Source: an uncultured Lachnospiraceae bacterium (GTDB taxonomy: Bacteria; Bacillota; Clostridia; Lachnospirales; Lachnospiraceae). From it: a stretch of 64,000 nt of DNA. The first letter of the stretch is position 1, and every line of letters begins with the position of its first letter. The notes under the pieces are model-generated. The model saw nothing but the letters and a program-made list of their open reading frames with translations, ran no database searches and had not been told where the DNA came from. The position numbers and the translations under genes are program-made. The stretch lies in contig CAJUJL010000006.1 in the NCBI GenBank assembly GCA_910586725.1, positions 1 through 64,000 of the forward strand, given 5' to 3'. Positions 9,401 to 18,057 of the stretch are shown one piece after another.

Positions 9401-10385
9401 ATTTGAACAGATTGAATTCTAAACCGGCCGCATTGACTTCCGGCCCGTCTATCTGAAACGCGCCATAGCCGGATTCCCCATCAAAAATTTTCGCCACCTG
9501 CTGCGTTAAATCCAGAGAGGAATCCTGATATTCCGTATTCAGCTTCTTTTCCTCCGGTTCCGTCTCTGACAGCCCGGCCGCATTTTTTCTGATACGCATC
9601 ATCGGACGGATTCCGTACTCCCATGTCATATACCATCTTACAAAAGAACCTTCTGCCGAAACGCGCACATTCTCCGGATTTCCGTAAGCCCAGCTGGGAT
9701 CTCCCCTAAGCCACCAGTTGGACGCCTGTTCTTCCGGATCCAAATACGCCGTTTTATACGCAATTCGCCCCCTGTCCGCCAAATCTGACGGTGAAAATCC
9801 ATACTCTGCATTCATCACATCTTCCTCCTGCGGAAGATAGACTTTGTCCGTCGTTATCTCCACCACCGAAGGTTTCATATAAATCAGCCGCTTTGACCTC
9901 AAAGTTGTCTCCGCGATCTGCTCCCGCTCCTCTTCTGTAAAAGCATTTTCCATAAACGTATTATTTAACCATTTCCGGATGTCGCTGCTTTCCCAACCGT
10001 CATTACTGCCATACGCGCGGAAATCTATGACTTTATCTGACAGCAGCGTCAGATAAGCGCCATCATCTTTTAACACACGCCATGCAATTGAAGCATCTTT
10101 GTAAAAATCATCATCTTTCTTTGCGTAATGCACGCCTTGATAATATAATTTTCCGCCTGTAAAAAGATCGTCCTCGTACATGATGCGCAGCGTTTCCAAT
10201 TCCTTTTCATCCGTCACTTTCCGCTGGATGTAATTTCCAAAATAAACAATCCTGCTCCCGCTCTCCTTCTCCTGTGCCGCTACATTGAAAAATACGGAAT
10301 TCTCCGTAACGGACATGAGAACGAAAAGCACCAGCAATATCGCAAAACAACGCTTCTTCCATGCGTTTTTCCCCTTGCTTTTCAT
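6444..10385 (-). CDS. Large secreted multidomain surface protein (DUF6273, CARDB-like, fibronectin III)
   Basis: A 1313-residue exported protein. Residues 1-38 are a signal peptide (basic start, hydrophobic core, VAAQ). Residues ~43-300 match the DUF6273 pattern (IVYFGNY, IAWRVL, SSDIRKWLNNTFM, WWLRG, GIRPMMRI), a domain frequent in Lachnospiraceae surface proteins. The middle is beta-rich without a fold I can name, followed by two CARDB-like segments (~1000-1160), a low-complexity acidic linker (runs of D and E) and a C-terminal fibronectin type III domain ending in a strongly basic KKKSIKMPK tail. No LPXTG motif is seen. The start follows GAGGGGG. It lies 21 bases after the 697-residue BspA-like gene and is the last of a three-gene surface operon driven from upstream of 14025. 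Function is likely adhesion or matrix interaction; this is inferred from architecture only. Confidence 0.75.
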   Translation of the reverse strand: MKSKGKNAWKKRCFAILLVLFVLMSVTENSVFFNVAAQEKESGSRIVYFGNYIQRKVTDEKELETLRIMYEDDLFTGGKLYYQGVHYAKKDDDFYKDASIAWRVLKDDGAYLTLLSDKVIDFRAYGSNDGWESSDIRKWLNNTFMENAFTEEEREQIAETTLRSKRLIYMKPSVVEITTDKVYLPQEEDVMNAEYGFSPSDLADRGRIAYKTAYLDPEEQASNWWLRGDPSWAYGNPENVRVSAEGSFVRWYMTWEYGIRPMMRIRKNAAGLSETEPEEKKLNTEYQDSSLDLTQQVAKIFDGESGYGAFQIDGPEVNAAGLEFNLFKFNCEVSSPFEFDHTDFSVKRDKDTNTLQVLVGYKSGVKKELDKASKDSDTWKNKWNSTKSLVLKNRQLETNNDENEKEKAKTLKEKFSTALNEAKEKKAKTMFEAEGKILGYFELQYDDSGKNIVGMNEGGVFVEGSIGVKARQYLFGTIIYVEEGVKGGVEITAGGKWDTERKKIKPYGSFSLLVEPSIALGANAVVADVQGGVHGEIKGTVEFPWKSAKESVTAHLKGDAFVKLSTLIGIKVERTWKFPKYIELWPNLSIQDEVELQMSYEPAKAYGAKQMRDLQTNSKDQIDNNVIDSLAYEHAKPQTVGLSDQRTLLTYLSDSQASADGQNTLMYRIFANGEWSEAKPVCQTPRMDTMGKLFQFDGNTYVIYENSSVPLNESMSSEEVAASMEIYVAEFDAALSAFQTPVKVSAANDTYKHGYLLCEKDGNMTAMWAENSDKDVMQQNGTTKIYESSLKDGAWTDAKEYQWIHEAIQHMGFAKGKLMYSIGNDFWLGDKVYRGTDDVIDSQSFQYANDRIYYTGERGLRYMPQEGGSGQGTEVYTSNTYVLDGERGVYWTETDGFKSNIWYQSFAEGSLPVQITKEDGYIGGFALYQDQGENALVYTFQTVDENAQNPYGATVLKATSALSRTEAKIDSVGYDVLSYQAGAANEFTIEASNSGTEILHHLTAVWSDESGNELARTLLCNELAAGDCIDKTVEITTPAELKQGKLTVTLTADEALESRAVYERSIEGLAPDLSIEYISMKEVKVTNAGEKTASDVEIHIYDGNKTGALLKTFKLGDLDANAFKTVNVSEAYQSAEVDENTRQKTLYCVVLQETEEYTFSDNAVSVYEEVVTVPEDPDKTPGDTDQKTEEDDDDEDEEDKTTEGGNGNGTVQKGQTQITRPGKVTGLKCKRQKKNQIQVKFKKVKDAAGYQAQYAVNKKFKKAKTISVKKTRVILKKLKKGKKYYIRVRAYRQSGGNKVYGSWSKKKSIKMPK

Positions 10386-10406
10386 CTTATTTCCCCCTCT
10401 TTTTCC

Positions 10407-12500
10407 TTATTTCGTAATCTTTACGCTCTTTGGCTGGCCCTTGGCCTTTAAAATCTTTTTATACTTCTTTAATTTTGCAGATGGAACTTTAATTTTGCAT
10501 TTTTTGTTGATATTTTTGAACGCGTTTTTGCCCACCGTTTCTAGCTTTTTGCTCTGAATGGCAATATTCTTTAAATTTTTACAGCCTTTCCACGCATTTT
10601 TGCCGATGGACGTAACGCCGCTCCCAACTGTGACGCGTTTTAATTTTGTACAGTTTTCAAACGCGCTGTCTGCAATCTTTTTTATCTGGGACGCAGTCTT
10701 TATTCCGGTTACTTTTTGATTGCCTTTAAATGCTTTTGCGCCTATGGCGGTCACTTTGTAAGCTACGCCTTCATATGTAATGCTGCCCGGTATGGTAACG
10801 GTCTTTGCGGACGCATTGGACGGCCCCGCATAAGCGACCGTGTTTGCCCCCGTTACGGTGTATATCCCGGAAGATTTTACATCGGTAATTTTTTTCCCTT
10901 TTGGCTGTGCGTTTGAAACAGGCTTCTGCGTTGACGGCTGCGTGACTTCATCGGATCCCACCACTTTAAATGTCAGCCCTGCGCGTTTTGCAAAATCTTC
11001 CGCCGTGGAACCGGGATACCCATAGATAATACTGTCATAACCGCCCGAAAATCCGATATACGCCTCATCGCTAATATCACAGGACGGATTTAAAACGGTA
11101 ATACTTGTCAGGTCCGTCCCCACAAATGCCTGGCTTCCTATCGTCTCCACACTTTTGGGAAAAATGATTTTTTTCACTACGCTTCCATCAAATGCTCTTT
11201 TTCCAATTGTTTTCACGCCATCCGGAACGACAAAGGTATCGCCCGCCTTTTTGGCCGGATACATTTCCAGCGTTGTTTTATCTTTGCTGTAAAGCGCTCC
11301 GTCCAGCGAACAATAATTTGGATTTCCGGCATCCACCTCGATATTAGAAAGCCCCGGGCAATACATGGAAGTTCCAAATGCCGGATGATCTTTCATACTT
11401 GTCACGCCGGCCGGTATCTTCAAATTTGCCAGATCTTTGCAGCTGGAAAACGCCCCTTTCCATATTTTTTCCACGCCGTCTGGTACGGTATAAGAAGCTC
11501 CCGCTCTCGTATTGGTGCAAAAATACAGTTCTGTTTTATCTTTGTTGTATAAAACTCCATTTTCAAAACAGAAGTTTTCGCTTTGCGGCGCCACCTGAAC
11601 AGACGCTAACCGGAAACATTCAAAAAACGGCGTCTGTGAACTATTTGCACTCGGAGTAGGTGTTCCAAGAATCTCCAGGCTGGCAGGAATTGAAACGGAC
11701 TGCAGACTGCTGCACTTGTAAAATGCCGAATTTTGAACTGTCGTTACTCCCTCTGGAATCTGAACATCTGTCAATGCGGTACAATTTGAAAAAGCATGTA
11801 CACCGATCGACTCGACTGTACTCGGAATATTTATATCCGCCAGACTGATGCATCCGGAAAATGTAGAAGGAAATATTCCTATCACGCCTTCTGAAATAGA
11901 AACTTCTGATAAGCGTTTACAGTCCTGAAAAGTAGAAAATCCCGTACCCATATAGCTGGATGTCGGACTGGAAAACACGGCGGAAGTCAAATTGTCACAG
12001 GAAGCAAAAGCCCGCGAAACCAGATTTTCCATACTGGACGGAATCACAACCCGGACAAGACCGGTTTGTGCAAACGCTTCGCGTTCTATCCTTTCCACGC
12101 CTTCCGGAATCGAAACCTCTTTCAAATTGGCGCAGCCATAAAACGCTCTTTCGCGTATGGATTTCACACTTGAGGGTATGCTCACTCTTTTCAGATTCGT
12201 ATGATAAGTAAACGCATTGGCCGGAATATAGGTGATTCCTTCCTGTATATCTACCGATACGATCTGATCACTGTATTCATCCCATGGACAATATCCATAC
12301 GGATGCGTTCCGCTGATTGTTAACACTCCGTCCGACGTAAGCTTCCAGTGTGCGCTGCCGCCGTTTCCATAAGGATCTTCTTCAAAATCCCCTTCCGCAA
12401 TGACCTCTGCCGCTTTGACTGTCACTCCCATAGAAAAACATCCGATTATTGCCATCGCCAATACCATGATAAGCGTCTTGATTTTGATTCTGTATTTCAT
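10407..12500 (-). CDS. Secreted BspA-like leucine-rich repeat protein (LRR_5)
   Basis: A 697-residue exported protein: signal peptide 1-30 (ending VKAAE), then repeated ~23-residue LRR_5 units of the form AFxxCxxLxxVxIPxxVxxI across ~75-510, a linker with QPSTQKP, and a C-terminal module from ~545 on. That module (TVTIPGSITYEGVAYKVTAI, then three LRR_5 units GKNAxKGCKNLK) ends in the lysine-rich CKIKVPSAKLKKYKKI segment and is repeated in the 589-residue BspA-like protein and, more distantly, in both GH20 enzymes of this window. BspA-like proteins mediate binding to host or bacterial surfaces. It sits in an operon with the 485-residue and 1313-residue surface proteins (67- and 21-base gaps). 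No sortase motif is visible. Confidence 0.85.
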   Translation of the reverse strand: MKYRIKIKTLIMVLAMAIIGCFSMGVTVKAAEVIAEGDFEEDPYGNGGSAHWKLTSDGVLTISGTHPYGYCPWDEYSDQIVSVDIQEGITYIPANAFTYHTNLKRVSIPSSVKSIRERAFYGCANLKEVSIPEGVERIEREAFAQTGLVRVVIPSSMENLVSRAFASCDNLTSAVFSSPTSSYMGTGFSTFQDCKRLSEVSISEGVIGIFPSTFSGCISLADINIPSTVESIGVHAFSNCTALTDVQIPEGVTTVQNSAFYKCSSLQSVSIPASLEILGTPTPSANSSQTPFFECFRLASVQVAPQSENFCFENGVLYNKDKTELYFCTNTRAGASYTVPDGVEKIWKGAFSSCKDLANLKIPAGVTSMKDHPAFGTSMYCPGLSNIEVDAGNPNYCSLDGALYSKDKTTLEMYPAKKAGDTFVVPDGVKTIGKRAFDGSVVKKIIFPKSVETIGSQAFVGTDLTSITVLNPSCDISDEAYIGFSGGYDSIIYGYPGSTAEDFAKRAGLTFKVVGSDEVTQPSTQKPVSNAQPKGKKITDVKSSGIYTVTGANTVAYAGPSNASAKTVTIPGSITYEGVAYKVTAIGAKAFKGNQKVTGIKTASQIKKIADSAFENCTKLKRVTVGSGVTSIGKNAWKGCKNLKNIAIQSKKLETVGKNAFKNINKKCKIKVPSAKLKKYKKILKAKGQPKSVKITK

Positions 12501-12567
12501 CTCTTCCCTCCAACTTTCTTTTTTCTATGCCAAATCTCCGAAACTTTCTCACAAAGACAGGCCTGTC

Positions 12568-14025
12568 CTACTTCTTTATTGTCACTTTTTTTACCCGGGT
12601 AAATGAACTGAAAGATTTTACTCCTCCAACGATTCGATACGATCGTATTTTATAAAAATACTGACTTCTCTTTTTTAATTTGCTGTTTGTAAAACTTGTA
12701 ATGGAATTTTTCCTGATTGCCTTGACCTTTTTATACCTGCCATTTTTCTTTGCGCTTCTGTAAATCTCGTATCCGTCCGCGCCTTTTACCGTTTTCCAGG
12801 TGAGCTTCGCTTTGTTCTTTTTTCTATTTTTCACCTGAAATCCGGCTGGTTTTTTCAGGGAAACGCTTTGTGCGGCGTTGTTATTTGAGCCAGGAGCCGT
12901 TTCCTGCCCGGAAGGCATAATGGTGAAGCTTTTTGTTACCCGGCCTGTATTGGCTCCGATTCCGGATATTGTAACGATTCCGGTTCCGGCTGCAATATTG
13001 CTGCCGTAGGAAACCGTATAGTCTTCGCCCTCTGCCAGTCCATTGATTATTACCTGTGGACGCTTTTCTTTTCCGTCGTATACAAATGTATCCTGCGATA
13101 ACATAATTTCCTGACAGGCCAGGCTTACAACAGCATTGATTGTGCACACCGCCGTATAGCCGCCGTCTTTCGACGTCGCAGTGATTGCAGCCGTCCCTCC
13201 CTTTTTGACGGCTGCGTATATTTTTGAGCTATTGTGGTTTTGTCCGGATTCGTCCTCAAACAAAATAACGTCTGAGCCTTCCGCCTTCCATTCTATTCTC
13301 CGGTTCGAAGCGTTTGCAGGAAAAATCTCCGCTTCCAGGCATATTATGCGGCTTTGGGACGGGGATGCAAATTCCAGCGTTTTAACGCATTCTTTTTCTC
13401 CTTCTATCCGTAAGTCAGTTACCGGAGTTTTAACGCCTGTCCGCGTTACGTTTTTTCCTGCGTTTGTCAGAAACTCATCTGCATAGGAACCGCTCTGCAC
13501 CCGGTATGTAAGCGTTTCGTTATTGCTGATGCTGCCATAAATACTCGTCACAGAAGACGGGATAGCAATGCTCTCCAGGTTTTGACATCCCGCAAATGCA
13601 TTTGCGCCGATTTCTTCCGTTCCTTCCGGAATTACAACCGATGTCAGAGCGCCAAAATACATACAGGCGCCAAAATTCAGACTGACCATTGTGTCCGGAA
13701 ATACGACCGACCGAATGCGTTCGTACCGCATGAAATCCTCCGTATTCAGGGAGTTCAGTTTGACCTCGCGCACCGGCTGGCCGCCTAAGCTCTCCGGCAC
13801 AACAAGCTCTGTTTCTTCTCCCATATACGCCGTGATTGCCGCGTACGTTTCTCCCCCTGCCGCTTCCATCAGACTGTATACGTAACCGTTTTCTGTAAAT
13901 TCGGCTGCTTTTGCTTTCAAGGACGCCATACAGATAAGCGTCAGAAAGCACAGACTGGCGGCCAGTCCAGGGACCGTAAGCATTGAATCAGCCGCAAGCA
14001 ATGATTTCAACCTTTTTCTCGCCAT
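12568..14025 (-). CDS. Secreted LRR_5 / Ig-like / fibronectin III surface protein
   Basis: A 485-residue exported protein. Residues 1-41 form a long signal peptide ending KAKAAE. Residues ~60-190 carry a few LRR_5 units (IPEGTEEIGANAFAGCQNLESIAIPSSV). Residues ~200-300 look like a bacterial Ig-like (Big_2) domain with the CLEAEIFPANASNRRIEWKA pattern, followed by a YDG-type repeat (FVYDGKEKRPQVII...TVSGIGxNTG). The C-terminal ~95 residues form a fibronectin III domain with a basic end similar to the one on the 1313-residue protein. The start follows GAGGGAG. It is the first gene of the three-gene surface operon and has the promoter with the four-half-site array described at 14062-14162. A surface adhesin or scaffold role is inferred. 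Confidence 0.8.
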   Translation of the reverse strand: MARKRLKSLLAADSMLTVPGLAASLCFLTLICMASLKAKAAEFTENGYVYSLMEAAGGETYAAITAYMGEETELVVPESLGGQPVREVKLNSLNTEDFMRYERIRSVVFPDTMVSLNFGACMYFGALTSVVIPEGTEEIGANAFAGCQNLESIAIPSSVTSIYGSISNNETLTYRVQSGSYADEFLTNAGKNVTRTGVKTPVTDLRIEGEKECVKTLEFASPSQSRIICLEAEIFPANASNRRIEWKAEGSDVILFEDESGQNHNSSKIYAAVKKGGTAAITATSKDGGYTAVCTINAVVSLACQEIMLSQDTFVYDGKEKRPQVIINGLAEGEDYTVSYGSNIAAGTGIVTISGIGANTGRVTKSFTIMPSGQETAPGSNNNAAQSVSLKKPAGFQVKNRKKNKAKLTWKTVKGADGYEIYRSAKKNGRYKKVKAIRKNSITSFTNSKLKKRSQYFYKIRSYRIVGGVKSFSSFTRVKKVTIKK

Positions 14026-14061
14026 AGCTACTCCCTCTTTCCTGAAAATATTTATGACAAC

Positions 14062-14162
14062 ATTATACTATTCTTTCCGCGCCCCAAACGCCCGGTGCAA
14101 CAACTCGCCGATTTCATGTCATTTTTAGCAAACCATGTTAAAAACTGCACAAAATAAGTCAT
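14062..14162 (-). promoter_or_regulatory. Promoter and four-half-site operator array (surface operon)
   Basis: TATAAT at 14067-14062 (minus strand) without a good -35. Upstream are four same-orientation half-sites: GTTGCA (14101-14096), ATGACA (14122-14117), TTAACA (14141-14136) and ATGACT (14162-14157), with start-to-start spacings 21, 19 and 21 bases. The nearest half-site is 28 bases from the -10. The same arrangement occurs at two other surface-gene promoters in this island. The weak -35 fits activator dependence; the adjacent LytTR regulators are the likely readers (inference). Confidence 0.65.
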
Positions 14163-15133
14163 ATTCTGATATAAACCATCGGCGCATCCAGTCCCGCAGC
14201 CGCGCTTTTGCAGCGCTTTTGATCTTCCGACATCCACAGGCCGTCATTTTTTCCACAGGGAAGCATCGCCTCCTCCGGCAGATTTGCGGGCATTTTGACT
14301 TTTTTCAGTTCCTGAACGGAAGTAAGCATATCATGTATTCCGCAGCAGCCTTCCTCATTCATTTTCAAAGAAGAAAAATCAAACTGTTCCAGATCCAAAT
14401 CCATCAAACTTTTACATTGATAGAACATTCTTTCCATCCCGGTAAGGTTTTTTGTCACAAAACGGCTCAAATCCAAATGCCTTAAGCTTGCGCATTGTTC
14501 AAACATGCCGCTCATATCGGATACCCGCGCCGTATCAAAACCATGCAGGTCAAGGCTTACCAGGTTTCTGCAATTGTAAAACATATCCCGCATATTCACC
14601 GCGTTCTGCGTCTGAAATCCGCTTAAATCCAGCTCTGTCAGACTGCCGCATCCCTCAAACATGCCATACAGATTCGTCACGGATGCGGTATTGAAATGCT
14701 TCAAATCCAGTTTTTTTAAACTGCTGCATTCCAAAAACATATAGCTCATATCCGTAACTTTGCCTGTGTCAAATGTCTCAAGATTTAAATGCGTAAGACT
14801 TGCGCAGCCGGAAAACATGCCGTGCATATCCGTCGCTTCAGACGTATTCCCTGTTCCAAATTCCAGATGTTTTAATTTCATACAGCCGCCAAACATATAA
14901 CTCATATCTTTTATCCCGCTAAGATCCAGTTCTTTGAAATCCACATACTCCAGATTTTTGCAGTCGCAAAACAATCCATATGCGTTTGTCATATTCCTCA
15001 CCGCTGCAATCACTCTCTTAATTTTATATTTTTCCCCGCTCCAAAGACGATTGTCGATATTTCCGGATCCTTTTATCCGCAATGTTCCGTCTGTGTCCAG
15101 ATTCCACTCCAGCATAGGGCCTCCCATATTCAT
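14159..15133 (-). CDS. BspA-type DUF285 repeat protein lacking signal peptide and C-terminal module
   Basis: A 324-residue protein made almost entirely of DUF285 repeats (xxVTDMSYMFxxCSSLxxLDLSxF). It aligns with the 589-residue protein at 16257-18026 from that protein's LEWNLDADGTL segment onward, but here this segment is at residue ~8, so the signal peptide is absent, and the protein ends shortly after the last repeat (AAGLDAPMVYIRI), so the C-terminal LRR_5 module is absent too. Start 15133 is the first ATG; GGGAGG stands just before a later ATG at 15115 with a tight four-base gap, which may be the true start. It has its own promoter with the conserved operator array. It may be a decaying paralogue or an intracellular form. 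Confidence 0.65.
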   Translation of the reverse strand: MNMGGPMLEWNLDTDGTLRIKGSGNIDNRLWSGEKYKIKRVIAAVRNMTNAYGLFCDCKNLEYVDFKELDLSGIKDMSYMFGGCMKLKHLEFGTGNTSEATDMHGMFSGCASLTHLNLETFDTGKVTDMSYMFLECSSLKKLDLKHFNTASVTNLYGMFEGCGSLTELDLSGFQTQNAVNMRDMFYNCRNLVSLDLHGFDTARVSDMSGMFEQCASLRHLDLSRFVTKNLTGMERMFYQCKSLMDLDLEQFDFSSLKMNEEGCCGIHDMLTSVQELKKVKMPANLPEEAMLPCGKNDGLWMSEDQKRCKSAAAGLDAPMVYIRI

Positions 15134-15157
15134 TGCATAGTTCTGTTTTTCGTCATT

Positions 15158-15259
15158 ATTATACGATTAATTTTTTATAACGGATTCGATTCGTCATAAT
15201 ATGCCGTTTTCCTGTCATATTTACACAAAATCTGCTATATATTGCACTGTTTCTGTCAT
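15158..15259 (-). promoter_or_regulatory. Promoter and operator array of the DUF285 gene
   Basis: TATAAT at 15163-15158 (minus strand). Half-sites: ATGACG (15197-15192), ATGACA (15218-15213), a weaker ATAGCA (15238-15233) and ATGACA (15259-15254); spacings 21, 20 and 21 bases, the first 28 bases from the -10. A further ATTACA lies at 15270-15265, 11 bases (one helical turn) away. Confidence 0.6.
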
Positions 15260-15311
15260 TTTTTTGTAATGCATGCATTTGCTTTATTGCCTTCTTTTAA
15301 TTCTGTAAATG

Positions 15312-15351
15312 AAAAAGGTGTAAAGCATTGATCATTCAATACCTTTACACC
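15312..15351 (-). terminator. Terminator after the 274-residue secreted protein
   Basis: Perfect arms GGTGTAAAG/CTTTACACC with an inner ATTGA/TCAAT pair, followed on the minus strand by TTTTT. It closes the operon of the 589- and 274-residue proteins. Confidence 0.85.
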
Positions 15352-15409
15352 CTTGATTTGGTTCGTTCAATATTTCTATTTATTCTCTGATTTCATTTTG
15401 CAAAACCCG

Positions 15410-16234
15410 TTATTTCCACTGAATCTGATAAAACCCGCTTCCTTCCGCATTAAATTTATAAATCCCGAGATAGTAAGTTCCCGCTTTTAAATTCACCTTT
15501 GACTTTCCGGAAGCATACCAATAAATCATATCTTTCTTATATTTTCCATCCGTAAGCAGCCGTCCCTTATGATCATACAGTCGAACCTGCAAAGATTGAT
15601 CAAGGAAATATGAAGCATTTAACTTAAAATGAAAAGCCACTTTCCCTGATTTCGAAACTTTTACTTTATAGACTGCTTTTACGCCGTCTTTCTCATTTAT
15701 AAACACAAGTCCTTTGGCCGTCTTTCCTCTTTTTAATTCAGGAGCCTGTGACATTCTCGTCGCCTTTTTTCCTTTGTCCTTGACTGCCGTAAATGTATAA
15801 CGGAGTTTATACTGATACGGAATATTAACATATTGGAAATAATCGCCATCTTCATCCGTTTCGCCAACCCCCATATGCTCAGATACTTCATTTTCTGCAC
15901 GCAGATAATACGTTCCTTTTTTCAGCGCCCAATAAGCCGTATGCTTTTTGTAAATATTGGAGCTTTCCGAAAGCTTCTTTTTATTGCGGTCATACAAAGT
16001 TATTTTAGAGTAAAGCTCCGGTTCTTTATTCAGAAAATATTCTACCCTTATGTATCCCGTTTTTGCTATCTTGATTTTGTAGAAGGTATTGTCGGCCGCG
16101 CTTTGCTTTGTTGTATCGTTGATCCATTTTTTCGGCTGCAAATCCGCCTCTGCCGCATAAACGCGGATTCCCGTCAGAAGAAATAAAAACAGCGTGATCG
16201 GTATTGCCGCAAGATATGTTTTTGCTCTTTTCAT
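15410..16234 (-). CDS. Secreted protein with two PPC-like beta-sandwich domains
   Basis: A 274-residue exported protein with signal peptide 1-27 (ending RVYAAEA). The mature part seems to hold two related beta-sandwich domains (~30-150 and ~170-274). Each has the pattern FYKIKIxKxGYIRVEYF / YKVKVSKSGKVAFHF, then a strand like ITLYDRNKKKL / VRLYDHKGRLL, and ends with LKKGTYYLRA / LKAGTYYLGIYK, which is the signature of pre-peptidase C-terminal (PPC)-like domains. Such domains are usually accessory; no catalytic domain is present. It lies 22 bases behind the 589-residue BspA-like gene and is followed by a strong terminator, so the two form an operon under the array-bearing promoter near 18058. 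Confidence 0.7.
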   Translation of the reverse strand: MKRAKTYLAAIPITLFLFLLTGIRVYAAEADLQPKKWINDTTKQSAADNTFYKIKIAKTGYIRVEYFLNKEPELYSKITLYDRNKKKLSESSNIYKKHTAYWALKKGTYYLRAENEVSEHMGVGETDEDGDYFQYVNIPYQYKLRYTFTAVKDKGKKATRMSQAPELKRGKTAKGLVFINEKDGVKAVYKVKVSKSGKVAFHFKLNASYFLDQSLQVRLYDHKGRLLTDGKYKKDMIYWYASGKSKVNLKAGTYYLGIYKFNAEGSGFYQIQWK

Positions 16235-16256
16235 ACTGCTCTCCCCCTTTGTAGTC

Positions 16257-18026
16257 TTATTTCACAATCTTTACGCTCTTTGCCTGTCCCCTGGACTTCA
16301 TCTTCTTTTGATACGCCCGCACTTTAGAAGCCGGCACTTTGATTTTGCATTTCTTGTGTATATTTTTGAATGCGTTTTTGCCCACGGATTTTACTTTTGT
16401 GCTTTTCACCTGAATTTTCTTTAAATTCTTACATCCCTTGAACGCATTTTTTCCAATTGACGTAACGCCGCTTCCGATCGTCACTTTTTTTAATTTTGTA
16501 CAGTTTTCAAACGCACCGTCTCCCAGTTTCGCTACATTTGCTCCGATTGTGACGCCGGTAATATTTTTCTTTCCCCGCAGCGCTTTTGCATTTACAGCCG
16601 TTACTTTGTAGGTAATGCCAAGATACGTCACGCTGTCCGGAATGGTGACTGTTTTTGCATTAGCCAGATCCGTTCCGGCAAAAGTCACCGTATCCGCGCC
16701 GCTTACCACATATTTTCCAAATGTTGCCGCGTCCGTAATATTCGTTCCTGACGGAAGCGGAGCCGGAGGCACATAGGCCGGAGGCTGAATAGACGGAGAA
16801 TATTCCCTCCATATACACGTATACGTCATTGGCACGGAAAGCCCCTTCTTAACATACTCGCATTCCGCACCGGATTCATCTGTCCAGACTGCCACCATAT
16901 TATTGGGCATCAGGTTTGAATAAGGGAATATCACTCTTTCCGGAAGATTTGCCGGCATTTTTATCTTCACAAGATTGTCCACATTGCCAAACAGATGAAT
17001 CGGAAACGTTTCTCCCGTATTTTCGGCCGTCAACTCAACATTTTCCAGATTAAAATTGCTTAAATCAAGTTCCTTTAATTGATTGCAGTCATAGAACATA
17101 TTATCGATTTCCCTGACATTTCCTGTCTGAAATCCACTCAGGTCCAAAGCGGAAAGGCTGCTGCACCCCCAAAACATGCTATACATACTCAAGACTTTTC
17201 CAGTCTGAAATCCGCTTAAATTTAAACTCTTCAAACTGCGGCATTCCTCAAACATGCTGCTCATATTTGTGACATTCGCCGTGCTAAAGCTGCTCAAATC
17301 CAAACCTGTCAATTCAATGCAGCCTGAAAACATATACCGCATGTCCGTTACGCTGTCGGTGCGAAAACTGCCAAGATTCAAATTTGTGAGGCTGTTGCAG
17401 CCATAAAACATACTCTCCATATCCGTTACGCTGCCGGTGTTCAGCCCGCTTATATTCAGATCGGACAACTTGCCGCAACCGTAAAACATGCCGCTCATAT
17501 CCGTTACCTTTCCTGTCTGGAAACCGCTTAGATTTAAGCTGGTCAGGCTGCTGCAGTCGTAAAACATGTCGTGCATATCCGTTACGTTTTGGGTATTAAA
17601 ATTACCAAACTCAATGTTTTTCAGCTTAGTTAACCTGGAAAACGCATAGGATAAATCCGTGATCTGACTGGCGTCAAATCCCCTCAAATCCACGCTTTCC
17701 AGATTTGGAAACTCCTCGCCTTTCAAGATGAAGTATCTTGACCCCGTTACATTGGCGACAATCTTTTTCACATCAAAGTTTTTCTGGTCAAATTCATTCC
17801 AATAGTAAACGTCAATATCTCCGGTTCCTGTAATCGTAAGCGTTCCGTCCGCATCCAGATTCCATTCCAGTGAATCTTCCGTCCAATCATCCGCTTCCTG
17901 ATAAACCGCGTCCGGCTGCTTATGTTCCTCCGCTCTTACCGTTGTGCCAAAAGCCGCGCTCATGCACAAAACCGACAATGACATTGCGGCAATTCCAAAT
18001 GTTGTTTTAAACTTCTTATATTTCAT
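16257..18026 (-). CDS. Secreted BspA-like DUF285 repeat protein with C-terminal LRR_5 module
   Basis: A 589-residue exported protein. The start at 18026 is set by GGGAGG directly upstream and by a typical signal peptide (MKYKKFKTTFGIAAMSLSVL...TVRAEE); the frame extends 44 codons further up but those lie in the promoter region. Residues ~50-380 contain a short LEWNLDADGTLTITG strand unit and then about ten DUF285 repeats (TGNVTDMxSMFYGCxSLTxLNLSGF). After a proline-rich linker (PSIQPPAYVPPAPLPSG) comes the C-terminal LRR_5 module ending in KKCKIKVPASKVRAYQKK, shared with the 697-residue protein and more distantly with the GH20 enzymes. DUF285 proteins are abundant surface adhesins in gut anaerobes. 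It is first in an operon with the 274-residue secreted protein. Confidence 0.88.
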   Translation of the reverse strand: MKYKKFKTTFGIAAMSLSVLCMSAAFGTTVRAEEHKQPDAVYQEADDWTEDSLEWNLDADGTLTITGTGDIDVYYWNEFDQKNFDVKKIVANVTGSRYFILKGEEFPNLESVDLRGFDASQITDLSYAFSRLTKLKNIEFGNFNTQNVTDMHDMFYDCSSLTSLNLSGFQTGKVTDMSGMFYGCGKLSDLNISGLNTGSVTDMESMFYGCNSLTNLNLGSFRTDSVTDMRYMFSGCIELTGLDLSSFSTANVTNMSSMFEECRSLKSLNLSGFQTGKVLSMYSMFWGCSSLSALDLSGFQTGNVREIDNMFYDCNQLKELDLSNFNLENVELTAENTGETFPIHLFGNVDNLVKIKMPANLPERVIFPYSNLMPNNMVAVWTDESGAECEYVKKGLSVPMTYTCIWREYSPSIQPPAYVPPAPLPSGTNITDAATFGKYVVSGADTVTFAGTDLANAKTVTIPDSVTYLGITYKVTAVNAKALRGKKNITGVTIGANVAKLGDGAFENCTKLKKVTIGSGVTSIGKNAFKGCKNLKKIQVKSTKVKSVGKNAFKNIHKKCKIKVPASKVRAYQKKMKSRGQAKSVKIVK

Positions 18027-18057
18027 ATTTTTTCCTCCCAAGAAAATATTTGTTTTT

